From Legionella beliardensis (GTDB lineage Bacteria; Pseudomonadota; Gammaproteobacteria; Legionellales; Legionellaceae), in the NCBI RefSeq assembly GCF_900452395.1, contig NZ_UGNV01000001.1, positions 124,001 through 188,000 on the forward strand: a stretch of 64,000 nt of DNA, in the 5' to 3' direction. Made by a program: the position numbers and the translations under genes. Position 1 is the stretch's first letter. The number at the start of each line of letters is the position of its first letter. Below are positions 8,327 to 16,591 of this stretch, in pieces. The notes beneath the pieces are model-generated. The model saw only the letters and a program-made list of their open reading frames with translations. It was not told the DNA's origin and made no database searches.

Positions 8327-8664
8327 AAACCATTCTTTAGACCCTCTGCTCTTTATCGAGTGTCTTCTTCTTAGGTGCCCACATAATTCCTGCACGACTT
8401 CACAGTCGTTCGCTCGACTGCTGTTGTAGCTTATGGGCACTATCTGCATTGAGTCAAGCTCTAACACCAGATGGCCTTTCTTCCATTGATTTGACTTATG
8501 GCATAAAGCCGATTGCCCGTGATTTCTCTGATGATAACCACTGGTTGAATAAACGTTCACGTCGGTGCTATCAGAGGCTAACGCCATGCCAGAAGTTGTC
8601 CTCTTTTTACTAAATACTTGTTATCATCTTGCCAGTTGCGAATTTTTTTCTTGAGTGCCGCCAT
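8318..8664 (-). pseudogene. IS5-type transposase remnant with internal deletion
   Basis: Read leftwards, an ATG at 8664 encodes MAALKKKIRNWQDDNKYLVK, which matches the start of IS5-family transposases (NWxxYNKxLVKRGSL). After about 28 residues the frame stops. A second frame open from 8587 continues with ALASDSTDVNVY and QWKKGHLVLELDSMQI, corresponding to the catalytic-core segment DSTGLKVY...WRKLHL...D. The central portion of the enzyme is therefore missing and the two ends abut near 8587. The C-terminal third with the last acidic residue is also absent. The element is dead. No terminal inverted repeats were identified. Confidence 0.75.
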
Positions 8665-8793
8665 AAAATTTCCTTGGTCGGGGTTTTTCGGCTACTTTAA
8701 ACTCATTTTTTAAATTCGCAACGCCTTTTTTCTTCTAATTTGCCCTTCTACGTAACAATGCCATGCGGAGATGACAATAAGAAGAAATAATGT

Positions 8794-9957
8794 TTAGCTT
8801 TCTAAAAATTGCTGCAGAGATTTTGTAAGACGCATGACCAGTTCATCAATTTCTTGTTCATTAATAATCAAGGGTGGTAATAAGCGAATAACATTCTCAG
8901 CGGTAACATTAAATACAATACCATGCTCAAGGCCAATCATTCTGGCATTAGCTGCAGGCCTATCAAGCTCAATACCAAGCATTAAACCCCGTCCTCGAAT
9001 TGCACAGACACTCTCACCTAGTTTTTGCATGAGCTTTTCTTTAATGAGGTTGCCATGGTGTTTAGCTTGCTTACATAAATTGTCACGCTCAATAACTTCT
9101 AAGACAGTAAGTGCCGTAGCACAAGCGAGCGGGTTACCGCCAAATGTTGACCCATGATTACCAGGTTTAAACAGATTGCATGCATTTCCCCGCATGAGGC
9201 ACACACTGATAGGCATGCCATTTCCTAAACCCTTAGCCGTCGTTAATATGTCAGGTTGAATGGAAGTATGCATATAAGCAAATAATTCACCTGTACGACC
9301 ATTGCCTGTTTGTATTTCATCTAAAATAAGTAACCAGTCATGTTGGTTACACAATTCCCTCACTGCGCGCAAATAAGAATCGTCGGCGACATAGATTCCT
9401 CCTTCACCTTGAATCGGCTCAAGCATAATAGCGACGACATCATCCCGATTTTGAGCAATTGTTTTTAATGCTTCGATGTCATTAAAAGGGGCTCGAATAA
9501 AACCTGGAACTAAGGGTTCAAAGCCTGCTTGAACTTTGCGACTGCCTGACGCAGTTAAGGTCGCCATCGTACGGCCATGAAATGCTTTGTCCATCACGAT
9601 AATAGAAGGTGTTTCTATGCCTTTCTTATGACCGTAAAGGCGAGTCAATTTAATTGCTGCCTCATTCGCTTCAGCACCAGAATTAGCAAAAAAAGCTTGC
9701 TCCATATTGGTAAGCGACGTCAGTTTCTCGGCAAGTAATTGTTGCTCTTTAATCTGAAAGATGTTGGATGTATGTAGTAGCTTAGCTGCTTGTTGTTGAA
9801 TAGTGCGAGTAACATCGGGATGAGCATGGCCTAACCCACACACTGCAATGCCGCTTAAACCATCCAAATAGGCTTTTCCTTGTTCATCATACAGCCAAAC
9901 ACCTTCACCATGTGTGAAGGTAATTGGAAGCGGACTATAACTCGTAATTAATGTCAT
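8794..9957 (-). CDS. argD: Acetylornithine aminotransferase
   Basis: A 387-residue class III PLP aminotransferase. Visible features are the substrate and PLP loops (FANSGAEANEAAIK; LDEIQTGNGRTG) and the Schiff-base Lys242 in TTAKGLGNG. Length and the STFGGNPLACA signature fit ArgD, which makes N-acetylornithine in arginine synthesis and can also act on succinyl-diaminopimelate for lysine. An AAAGGAAATGT ribosome site precedes the ATG. No other arg gene is adjacent, so the exact subclass (acetylornithine versus another omega-amino substrate) is inferred. It is separated from sodB by 71 bp on the same strand. Confidence 0.85.
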   Translation of the reverse strand: MTLITSYSPLPITFTHGEGVWLYDEQGKAYLDGLSGIAVCGLGHAHPDVTRTIQQQAAKLLHTSNIFQIKEQQLLAEKLTSLTNMEQAFFANSGAEANEAAIKLTRLYGHKKGIETPSIIVMDKAFHGRTMATLTASGSRKVQAGFEPLVPGFIRAPFNDIEALKTIAQNRDDVVAIMLEPIQGEGGIYVADDSYLRAVRELCNQHDWLLILDEIQTGNGRTGELFAYMHTSIQPDILTTAKGLGNGMPISVCLMRGNACNLFKPGNHGSTFGGNPLACATALTVLEVIERDNLCKQAKHHGNLIKEKLMQKLGESVCAIRGRGLMLGIELDRPAANARMIGLEHGIVFNVTAENVIRLLPPLIINEQEIDELVMRLTKSLQQFLES

Positions 9958-10028
9958 TACATTTCCTTTATTTAAAAGGCCGCTATTTTATTTTTAAGTA
10001 GAATTAAACGGCACATCAGTTTAATAGT

Positions 10029-10607
10029 TTAACGAAGATTACTTGCTACAAAGTCCCAATTTACCAGTGACCAGAAGGCATTGACATAATCAGGTCGTGC
10101 ATTACGGTAATCAATATAATAAGCATGTTCCCAGACATCGCAAGTTAGCAATGCTTTTTTGCCTTTTGCCATAGGGGTATCTGCATTACTTGTACTAATA
10201 ATTTGTAGCTCGCCAGCATCATCTTGCGCAAGCCATGCCCAGCCAGAGCCAAATGTAGTAATGGCAGCTTGGGTAAATTTTTCTTTAAAAGCATCAAAAG
10301 AACCAAACGCTTTAACGATTGCATCTGCCAGTTGGTCCTTAGGTTCACCACCACCATTTGGGCTTAAGCAATGCCAATAAAAAGTATGATTCCACGTCTG
10401 TGCTGCGTTATTAAAAATACCACCTGTTGACTGCTTAATTATTTCTTCTAAGCTTAAATCAGCAAATTCTGTATCTGCAATTAACTTATTTAAGTTAGTT
10501 ACATAAGCATTATGATGCTTACCATAGTGGTATTCTAACGTTTCTCGGGAAATATGAGGTGCAAGAGCATCCATTGCATAAGGCAAAGGAGGAAGGGTAA
10601 ACGCCAT
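10029..10607 (-). CDS. sodB: Iron superoxide dismutase
   Basis: A 192-residue cytoplasmic Fe-SOD starting [20 protein letters not shown]. Iron ligands appear in YHYGKHH, in [10 protein letters not shown], and as Asp and His in [11 protein letters not shown]. The [11 protein letters not shown] and QDDAGELQI segments are of the Fe-type. I chose the ATG at 10607 because GGAG lies a few bases upstream. An in-frame ATG at 10619 would include that ribosome site in the coding region. It is divergent from grxD, another oxidative-stress gene, across a 300-bp shared promoter region. Confidence 0.96.
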   Translation of the reverse strand: MAFTLPPLPYAMDALAPHISRETLEYHYGKHHNAYVTNLNKLIADTEFADLSLEEIIKQSTGGIFNNAAQTWNHTFYWHCLSPNGGGEPKDQLADAIVKAFGSFDAFKEKFTQAAITTFGSGWAWLAQDDAGELQIISTSNADTPMAKGKKALLTCDVWEHAYYIDYRNARPDYVNAFWSLVNWDFVASNLR

Positions 10608-10849
10608 AAAAATCTCCATTGAAGGTTAAAGTATTAAGTTTAGCAGGATGTTTAACATATTCAATGCAGATGTTTTCTTTGCCAGGTTAAATTCAATCAT
10701 TAATGAGCTAAACTTAATATATGCGACTTATATACCTATTTAACTTAAAGGGACTTGTGGCTTCACAACTTGATTTTTGTGTCTATTTAACTTAAAAAAG
10801 CCTTATTAATTTCCAACGAGTTGGCTTGCCTTAGCTGGCAATCTTTAGT

Positions 10850-10864
10850 TGCGAATTGTTCGCA
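10850..10864. promoter_or_regulatory. Palindromic operator candidate before grxD
   Basis: TGCGAA-TTG-TTCGCA is a perfect 6-3-6 palindrome that covers the -35 of the grxD promoter. The bound regulator, if any, is unknown. Confidence 0.45.
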
Positions 10865-10883
10865 TTTTCGCCATAATTATAAC
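10856..10883 (+). promoter_or_regulatory. Sigma-70-like promoter of grxD
   Basis: TTGTTC, a 16-bp spacer, then TATAAC, placing the transcript start near 10890, about 18 bases before the grxD start codon. Confidence 0.5.
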
Positions 10884-10907
10884 CATTTAATGATAGAGGT
10901 AATCTCA

Positions 10908-11240
10908 ATGGCAGTGGATACAACAGAAACACTTAATAAAATTAAACAGCAAATTGCTGAAAATGCAATATTACTTTACATGAAAGGCACACCTAAAATG
11001 CCTCAGTGTGGGTTTTCTGCTCGCGCAGTTCAATGTATTGATGCGTGTGGTGTAGACTTTGCCTATGTTGACATACTTGCTAATCCAGAAATCAGACAAA
11101 CTTTACCTCAATACGCAGACTGGCCTACTTTTCCCCAATTATATGTTAAAGGAAAATTAATTGGTGGCTCTGATATTATTACTGAGCTTTATCAGCAAGG
11201 TGAATTAGAACTGCTATTACGTGAAGCAGTTGCTCTTTGA
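10908..11240 (+). CDS. grxD: Monothiol glutaredoxin, Grx4 type
   Basis: A 110-residue monothiol glutaredoxin with the CGFS active site at C34. Family features TPKMPQCGFSARAVQ, WPTFPQLYVKG and GGSDI are all present. Such proteins bind a glutathione-ligated [2Fe-2S] cluster and pass it to client proteins. The start at 10908 has GAGGT nine bases upstream. An in-frame ATG 29 codons earlier would add a Cys-rich extension unlike the family and upstream of the promoter, so I reject it. The peroxiredoxin gene follows in the same direction after 137 bp. Confidence 0.95.
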   Translation: MAVDTTETLNKIKQQIAENAILLYMKGTPKMPQCGFSARAVQCIDACGVDFAYVDILANPEIRQTLPQYADWPTFPQLYVKGKLIGGSDIITELYQQGELELLLREAVAL

Positions 11241-11377
11241 GAGACTATTTAATTTTATTAAACTTCACATGCAGAACGAAAGTTAGAACTGTAGATAAAG
11301 GTTATTGACTAAATTTGAGTTAATTATACCTTCTTTAAGTAGCAAAGCGCTAAGAGCGCTTAACCAAGGAGATTGAG

Positions 11378-11983
11378 ATGACCGTATTGGTTGGCCGAAA
11401 AGCCCCTGATTTTACTGTGCCTGCCGTATTAGAAAATGGCGAGATAACTGATAAATTTAATTTGCACAATGCGCTGCAGAATAAATATGGTCTTATTTTC
11501 TTTTACCCATTAGATTTTACGTTCGTTTGTCCCTCAGAATTAATTGCACTGAATCGTCGTATGGATGAATTGAAGAAACGCAATGTTGAGGTAGTAGCGG
11601 TTTCTATTGACTCGCAATTTACTCATAATGCCTATCGCAATACCGAAGTTAGCAAAGGTGGTATTGGCCATGTAAGTTTTACCTTGGCAGCAGATATTAC
11701 GCATAGCATTTGCCAATCTTATGGTGTTGAGCATCCTGTGGCAGGTGTGGCGTTTCGTGGTGCTTTCGTCATCGATAACAAGGGTATTGTGCGGTCACAA
11801 ATTGTTAATGATTTGCCAATTGGCCGAAATATTGATGAGTTAATCCGAATTATTGATGCCGTGCAATTTTTTGAAGAAAATGGTGAAGTTTGCCCGGCTG
11901 GTTGGGAAAAAGGAAAAGCAGGCATGAAAGCGTCACCTACGGGTGTTGCTGAATATTTAGCTGCTTATTCTGAAGAGTTGTAA
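11378..11983 (+). CDS. ahpC: Typical 2-Cys peroxiredoxin (AhpC/Tsa type)
   Basis: A 201-residue peroxiredoxin that reduces hydrogen and organic peroxides. Peroxidatic Cys51 lies in FTFVCPSE and resolving Cys172 in GEVCPAGW. GGIGHVSF and the C-terminal helix after the resolving Cys mark the sensitive, Prx1-like subgroup. The start has AAGGAG seven bases upstream. It sits beside sodB and grxD as a small oxidative-stress cluster, a neighbourhood I recall in Legionella pneumophila too. No ahpF or ahpD is near, so the reductant is probably thioredoxin. Confidence 0.93.
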   Translation: MTVLVGRKAPDFTVPAVLENGEITDKFNLHNALQNKYGLIFFYPLDFTFVCPSELIALNRRMDELKKRNVEVVAVSIDSQFTHNAYRNTEVSKGGIGHVSFTLAADITHSICQSYGVEHPVAGVAFRGAFVIDNKGIVRSQIVNDLPIGRNIDELIRIIDAVQFFEENGEVCPAGWEKGKAGMKASPTGVAEYLAAYSEEL

Positions 11984-12002
11984 TTAGCGCTATAGCGCCA
12001 GC

Positions 12003-12034
12003 CTGAAGAGACTGCTTGACTGCGGTCTCTTCAG
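12003..12034. terminator. Hairpin between convergent ahpC and rnt
   Basis: CTGAAGAGAC and GTCTCTTCAG form a perfect 10-bp stem with a 12-base loop, placed between the ends of two convergent genes. There is no long T tract, so bidirectional termination is inferred from position. Confidence 0.6.
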
Positions 12035-12041
12035 AAATAGC

Positions 12042-12680
12042 TTATAGATTAGCGCTCTTTTCCTGGTTTAAACTTTTTTGCTCCCAACGATTTAACATCA
12101 CACAAAATAAATCAGCAGTTTTCTCTGCATCATAAATAGCTGAGTGCGCTTCGCGTTTATCGAAAGAAATACCTGCTGCTTCTACTGCTTTTGCTAATAC
12201 AGTTTGCCCATACATTAAGCCTGCGAGTGTTGCTGTATCAAAGCAGGTAAATGCATGAAAGGGGGATTTTAGTTGATTGCGTTTTATGGCCTCTTTTAGA
12301 AAAAGTAAATCAAACCAAGCATTATGGCCGACTAAAACGGCGCGTTGGCACCGGCTTTTTTTTAACGCTTGTTCAATAGGCACAAATAATTTTTTTAATG
12401 CTTCTTTTTCACTAATGGCAAAACGCAAAGGTTGAAATGGATCAACTTGAATAAAGGCTAATGATTTTTCATCTAGTTCTGCTCCCTCAAAAGGAATAAT
12501 ATGCTCAAAATAGGTTGCTTCCCGATAGAATAATCCTTCATTATTTTTGTTAATTAAAACAATACACATTTCAAGAAGCGCATTTTTTGTAGGCTCAATG
12601 CCCGCTGTTTCAATATCGACAACAACGGGTAGAAAACCTCTAAAACGCTCTTTTAAAGAAGGGTCATTCTTATTCTTCAT
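12042..12680 (-). CDS. rnt: Ribonuclease T
   Basis: A 212-residue DEDD-family 3'-5' exonuclease that trims tRNA and other stable RNA 3' ends. Catalytic residues are D22 and E24 in VVVDIETAG, D124 in HNAWFDLLF, and H179 and D184 in EAHSAIYDAEKTA, the DEDDh pattern. I chose the ATG at 12680, with GGAG nine bases upstream. A longer in-frame start exists inside pyrC but adds 18 residues unlike the family. The start overlaps the pyrC stop by 11 bases, so the two are translationally coupled. Confidence 0.92.
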   Translation of the reverse strand: MKNKNDPSLKERFRGFLPVVVDIETAGIEPTKNALLEMCIVLINKNNEGLFYREATYFEHIIPFEGAELDEKSLAFIQVDPFQPLRFAISEKEALKKLFVPIEQALKKSRCQRAVLVGHNAWFDLLFLKEAIKRNQLKSPFHAFTCFDTATLAGLMYGQTVLAKAVEAAGISFDKREAHSAIYDAEKTADLFCVMLNRWEQKSLNQEKSANL

Positions 12681-13704
12681 GCAATACGCTCCAAGGTAAG
12701 CTGCTACCAGCTGCAATAGGCACAACATATTCATTACCTAAGGGAAGTAATTCTGGCACGTGTTGCATTTGTTTAATAAGAGTAATTTCTTTTTGATTAA
12801 CAGGCATATGATAGAAATTGGCACCGAAATGACTCATAAAATGATTAAGTCGATTGAGCTGATTAAGTTCATCAAAAAGTTGTGTATAAAGCGCTAAGGC
12901 ATAGGGTGCTGAGTAAATACCGGCACAGCCACATGCGTTTTCTTTCGTTTGTTGGCTGTGAGGTGCGCTATCTGTGCCGGCGAAAAATTTAGGGTTGCCG
13001 CTTACGGCTGCTTGTTGTAATGCATGTTGATCTTTTTCATGCTTTAGGATGGGTAAACAATAATAATGTGGCTTAATGCCGCCTGCTAATAATTGATTGC
13101 GATTATATAAAAGATGATGAGGTGTTATTGTTGCTGCAACATAGTCTGACGTGCTTTTAATAAAATCAACGGCCGCTTGGGTAGAAATATGCTCAAGAAC
13201 AATACGTAGTTTAGGAAAGTTACTAATGATAGGTTGCAATTGTTCAGTAATAAACACACTTTCCCGATCGAAAATGTCACCATGTGTTACTTCTCCATGG
13301 ATTTGCAAAACAAGGTCCTGTTGCTGCATGATATCCAGCAATGGGTAAAGGTTTTTTAATGAACGTGCGCCTTGCTCTGAATTAGTGGTAGCCCCTGCCG
13401 GATAGAGCTTAGCGCCCATAATAAAAGGATAAGCTTTACTGCTAATAAGATCGTCAGGTGTCACTTGCTCGTTTAAATAAAAAGTCAGCAATGGATTAAA
13501 AGAAGACGTCTTAGGTAAGTTTGATAAAATTTGCTCTCTATAAGTTAATAAGCTAGAAAGCGTCATTAAGGCAGGCTTAAGATTAGGCATAATTAAGGCC
13601 CGCTCAAAGTCTCTTGCTGTAGCCACGACTGTATGTTTTAAAGCATCACCATCTCGTAAATGAACATGCCAATCATCAGGGCGAGTAATAATCATTTGCA
13701 ACAT
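12670..13704 (-). CDS. pyrC: Dihydroorotase
   Basis: A 344-residue class II dihydroorotase, the third step of de novo pyrimidine synthesis (carbamoyl-aspartate to dihydroorotate). Zinc ligands H13 and H15 lie in DDWHVHLRDGD, the carboxylated Lys99 in IMGAKLYPAG, and the catalytic Asp in AGTDSAPHS. Length matches E. coli PyrC (348). It is upstream of and overlaps rnt, forming a two-gene transcript. The ribosome site is a modest TAGGA. A second in-frame ATG three codons in is possible. Confidence 0.95.
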   Translation of the reverse strand: MLQMIITRPDDWHVHLRDGDALKHTVVATARDFERALIMPNLKPALMTLSSLLTYREQILSNLPKTSSFNPLLTFYLNEQVTPDDLISSKAYPFIMGAKLYPAGATTNSEQGARSLKNLYPLLDIMQQQDLVLQIHGEVTHGDIFDRESVFITEQLQPIISNFPKLRIVLEHISTQAAVDFIKSTSDYVAATITPHHLLYNRNQLLAGGIKPHYYCLPILKHEKDQHALQQAAVSGNPKFFAGTDSAPHSQQTKENACGCAGIYSAPYALALYTQLFDELNQLNRLNHFMSHFGANFYHMPVNQKEITLIKQMQHVPELLPLGNEYVVPIAAGSSLPWSVLHEE

Positions 13705-14306
13705 AAAATCCTAAAATGAAGTTACTAAATTTGTTAAGCTTATATCAAAAATTTAAATTTTCCTGAAAGATTTTGTCTTTAAAGCTATGAGAGGAAAAAT
13801 TTCTATTTACTAATAGCCATTAATATTTTATAAATCTTAATTAAGTATAAAAATATATTTTAATAAAAAGTTCAACAACTTGTATTTTAATTAAATTAAA
13901 ATAAATGTTATCCTGTAAAATACGCAGCACTTATATGGGGTCTCTATTAGATTTAAAGATAAGTTCGATATAAAAATATTTTTAATCGCACTTACGTTAA
14001 ATAAGTTTTTTATTGTCATTATTATTTGGGTATTTAAGGATTACTGTTTAGTTTATCTTAAATTTTAAAAATGATAAGCAATTAATAATTATGAACATAA
14101 AAAAAACATATATAAGCTTAGGATCTCTAATTAATTAAAATTATCATGAAAATCAAGCGAAATAGTGTTGACTTTGAGAAAGTAGCGTTTGATAATTTGC
14201 CCATGTACGTTCTCGGTTAGAGCGATGATTGCGTACTGCGGTCAACACCATGTTTTGGTTTGGCAATAAAAACCGGAAATTAATAATAAAAAAGTGGAGA
14301 TGAAGC
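13705..14306. other. 602-bp AT-rich leader region of the porin genes
   Basis: The first 450 bases are over 75% AT and show no coding sequence or clear motif. The last 150 hold the porin promoter (14168-14196) and a roughly 100-base leader. An 8-bp inverted repeat, GTGTTGAC at 14165-14172 and GTCAACAC at 14241-14248, links the -35 box with the early leader. Confidence 0.6.
14168..14196 (+). promoter_or_regulatory. Strong sigma-70 promoter of the first porin gene
   Basis: TTGACT, exactly 17 bp, then GATAAT. The predicted transcript start near 14203 gives a leader of about 103 bases before the ATG at 14307. Confidence 0.75.
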
Positions 14307-15245
14307 ATGTTAAATCTGAAAAAAACAGCAGTAGCTGTCCTTGCTTTAGGTAGCAGTGCAGTATTTGCTGGAACCATGGGTCCCGTATGTACCCCTGGCA
14401 GTGTTACTGTTCCTTGCGAAAGAATTGCTTGGGATTTTGGTGTGCAAGCCCTGTACCTCCAACCTGTTGTTGATCACTATGCAGGTTATTATATTGATAC
14501 TTTAGGTAGATACCACTACAACGCAGTTGAGCCAGATTGGGATTGGGGCTTCAAATTAGAAGGTTCTTATCACTTCGGAACTGGTAATGATCTTAATGTG
14601 AACTGGTATCACTACCGTAGCGATAATAACAACCACCATTTCTTAATTTTCTATCCTGGCGACGACGTATTACCAACAGGTACTTACCGTCATAACTTCA
14701 GCGTTGAGCCACAATGGGATGCAGTTAACGTTGAACTCGGCCAGCATGTTGACTTTGGTGAGTTTAAAGATATTCGTTTCCATGGTGGTGTTCAATACGC
14801 ACGTATTAAGCATGAATTCCGCTCTAATATTGTTGCTGGTCCTGCTGACTTTTTCCCAGTTACTGGCCGTCGTGATGCCTATACCGAATTTAACGGTTTC
14901 GGTCCTCGCATCGGTGCAGACATGACTTTCAACCTTGGCAATGGTTTAGGAATCTACGGTAAAGGCGCTACTGCTCTCTTAATCGGCGAAACAGAATTCC
15001 GTGATGGTACTAACGTACTAGCTGGTGATTTTGCATTCGGTCGTGGTGACAGAGATGCTATGGTTCCTGAGTTAGATGCTAGATTAGGTGCAACATACAC
15101 TTATGCAATGCCACAAGGTGACGTTACTTTAGACGTGGGTTACCTCTGGGTTAACTACTTCGATACTCAACATTTCGGTTTAACTCGATCTGATTTTGCA
15201 ATCCATGGCCCATATGCTGGCTTGAAGTGGGTTGGCAGCATCTAA
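14307..15245 (+). CDS. Legionella major outer membrane protein (MOMP) family porin
   Basis: A 312-residue outer-membrane beta-barrel protein. Residues 1-21 are a signal peptide ending SSAVFA. The mature start has two cysteines in [12 protein letters not shown], then [12 protein letters not shown], which is the signature of the Legionella OMP family. Alternating aromatic strands continue to the C-terminus ([12 protein letters not shown]). In Legionella these are abundant cysteine-linked porins that also bind complement. A strong promoter, GGAG ribosome site and following strong terminator fit high expression. A paralog follows in tandem. Confidence 0.93.
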   Translation: MLNLKKTAVAVLALGSSAVFAGTMGPVCTPGSVTVPCERIAWDFGVQALYLQPVVDHYAGYYIDTLGRYHYNAVEPDWDWGFKLEGSYHFGTGNDLNVNWYHYRSDNNNHHFLIFYPGDDVLPTGTYRHNFSVEPQWDAVNVELGQHVDFGEFKDIRFHGGVQYARIKHEFRSNIVAGPADFFPVTGRRDAYTEFNGFGPRIGADMTFNLGNGLGIYGKGATALLIGETEFRDGTNVLAGDFAFGRGDRDAMVPELDARLGATYTYAMPQGDVTLDVGYLWVNYFDTQHFGLTRSDFAIHGPYAGLKWVGSI

Positions 15246-15268
15246 TTTGATCTAGTAAACGCCTTATT

Positions 15269-15298
15269 AACCCATCACTTGTTGATGGGTTTTTTTTT
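15269..15298 (+). terminator. Strong rho-independent terminator between the two porin genes
   Basis: AACCCATCA, loop CTTGT, TGATGGGTT, then an eight-T run: a textbook terminator 24 bp after the first porin gene and only 15 bp before the second. Confidence 0.93.
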
Positions 15299-15313
15299 AC
15301 CAATGGAGTAAAA

Positions 15314-16291
15314 ATGGTGAAGAAAATAACTTTAATGATACTAGGCTTGTCGGTCAGTGGATTTTCCGCAGCTGGTATGTATTCTACTCCACCAGTTCCA
15401 ACTTGCGTACCAGGTGATGTGACAGTGCCCTGTGAAGCTAGACTATGGGATATTGGGGTTCAAGCTTTATATTTACAGCCTATTTATAATGGCGGTCATG
15501 CTTATTTAACTGCAGAAACGGGTGGTTTAAGAGCGATTGAGCCGGATTTTGGCTGGGGTTACCGCGTAGAAGGGTCTTACCATTTTAAGACCGGCAATGA
15601 CGTGACGATGAATTGGCTTCATTATGACGTAGATGATCATTTAGGAAATTTCAGCGGTCAGTATCCACAGCTTCTACCGACTGGTACAGTTACCCTAATT
15701 CCAACTACATTTAGAGCGTTTGTTTCTAATAAATTTGACCAAGTTAATCTGATTGTAGGCCAGCATGTAGATATGGGATTACTAAAAAATGCTCGTTTCT
15801 ATGCAGGTGGTCAATATGCAAATATTCGGGTTGATTCGGTATTGTTTTACAATGTTAGACCCCCATTTTTAAACTCTATTGGTGGTGCTAGAGGGCCTAA
15901 CAATATAGATTTTAATGGCTTTGGACCTACTATAGGTATTAATTATTCCTATGCATTGCCTTATGGATTGAGCTTGACTGCAAATACTGCAAGTTCTATT
16001 TTATATGGCTCATCCCGATTTGAAGCAATGACTATTTACAACAATGGGTTAGTTGTGAGACCCATGTATGCTAGTAAGAAACAAATAGTACCTAGTTTTG
16101 AAGTTAAGTTAGGCGCTAATTATGCTTATCCACTTGCCCAAGGTTTATTGAGCATTGAAGGTGGTTATCAGGCATTGAATTATTTTAATGCTCTACAGGC
16201 ACCTAGTTCTTTTGCATCAACTGTTCTTAGCAGCAGTAACTTTGGTCTATATGGCCCTTACTTTGGCGTTAAATGGTTAGGTGCTGCCTAA
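15314..16291 (+). CDS. Second MOMP-family porin
   Basis: A 325-residue paralog of the preceding porin. It has a signal peptide (to about residue 20, SGFSAAG), the conserved CVPGDVTVPCEARLWDIGVQ start with two Cys, and the closing GPYFGVKWLGAA. Insertions relative to the first copy lie in the probable surface loops (for example VDDHLGNFSGQYPQ). GGAG lies eight bases before the ATG. Only 15 bp separate it from a strong terminator, too few for its own promoter, so its transcription must come from read-through or a promoter inside the first gene. It is probably expressed at lower level. Confidence 0.92.
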   Translation: MVKKITLMILGLSVSGFSAAGMYSTPPVPTCVPGDVTVPCEARLWDIGVQALYLQPIYNGGHAYLTAETGGLRAIEPDFGWGYRVEGSYHFKTGNDVTMNWLHYDVDDHLGNFSGQYPQLLPTGTVTLIPTTFRAFVSNKFDQVNLIVGQHVDMGLLKNARFYAGGQYANIRVDSVLFYNVRPPFLNSIGGARGPNNIDFNGFGPTIGINYSYALPYGLSLTANTASSILYGSSRFEAMTIYNNGLVVRPMYASKKQIVPSFEVKLGANYAYPLAQGLLSIEGGYQALNYFNALQAPSSFASTVLSSSNFGLYGPYFGVKWLGAA

Positions 16292-16297
16292 GCGTTT

Positions 16298-16344
16298 TGA
16301 TTGAGTGCAAGATTTAGCTAAACCTGGCTAATGTCACTCAATCA
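16298..16344. terminator. Long-loop hairpin after the second porin gene
   Basis: TGATTGAGTG and CACTCAATCA form a 10-bp perfect stem around a 27-base loop, starting seven bases after the stop. No T tract follows; likely a termination or RNA 3'-end structure. Confidence 0.5.
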
Positions 16345-16486
16345 AATTTAAAAAAGCTCTATTTAGCTTCTTTCAGCCATCCGTTTTTTCTATTTACTTA
16401 AAAATAAATTTTAAAATCTTCGATTAAAACTCGCACAATCGTTAATTACAGGTATATAATTTACGGGCGTTAAATTTGTTGAAAAT

Positions 16487-16515
16487 TTGTTTAATTGAAC
16501 AAAAATATGTATAAA
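16487..16515 (+). promoter_or_regulatory. Sigma-70-like promoter of the LbtU-type gene
   Basis: TTGTTT, 17 bp, TATAAA, followed by a leader of about 70 bases to the GTG start at 16592. No Fur box was seen around it. Confidence 0.5.
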
Positions 16516-16591
16516 CCATGTTTTTTAAAAGCAAGTAATTGGCAAGCGCACAGACGAAAGAAGTAGAAAAAATAAGTCAGGAGTAGAGCGC

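Larger units (their letters stand above)
10608..10907. other. Divergent sodB/grxD promoter region
   Basis: It holds an exact 14-bp direct repeat, CTATTTAACTTAAA, at 10736-10749 and 10783-10796, and near grxD a promoter (10856-10883) whose -35 is overlapped by a perfect palindrome (10850-10864). No coding sequence is seen. Confidence 0.6.

Noticed and set aside
14153..14377. 74-codon minus-strand open frame over the porin promoter
   Set aside because: It overlaps the promoter and signal-peptide region of a clearly real gene on the other strand.
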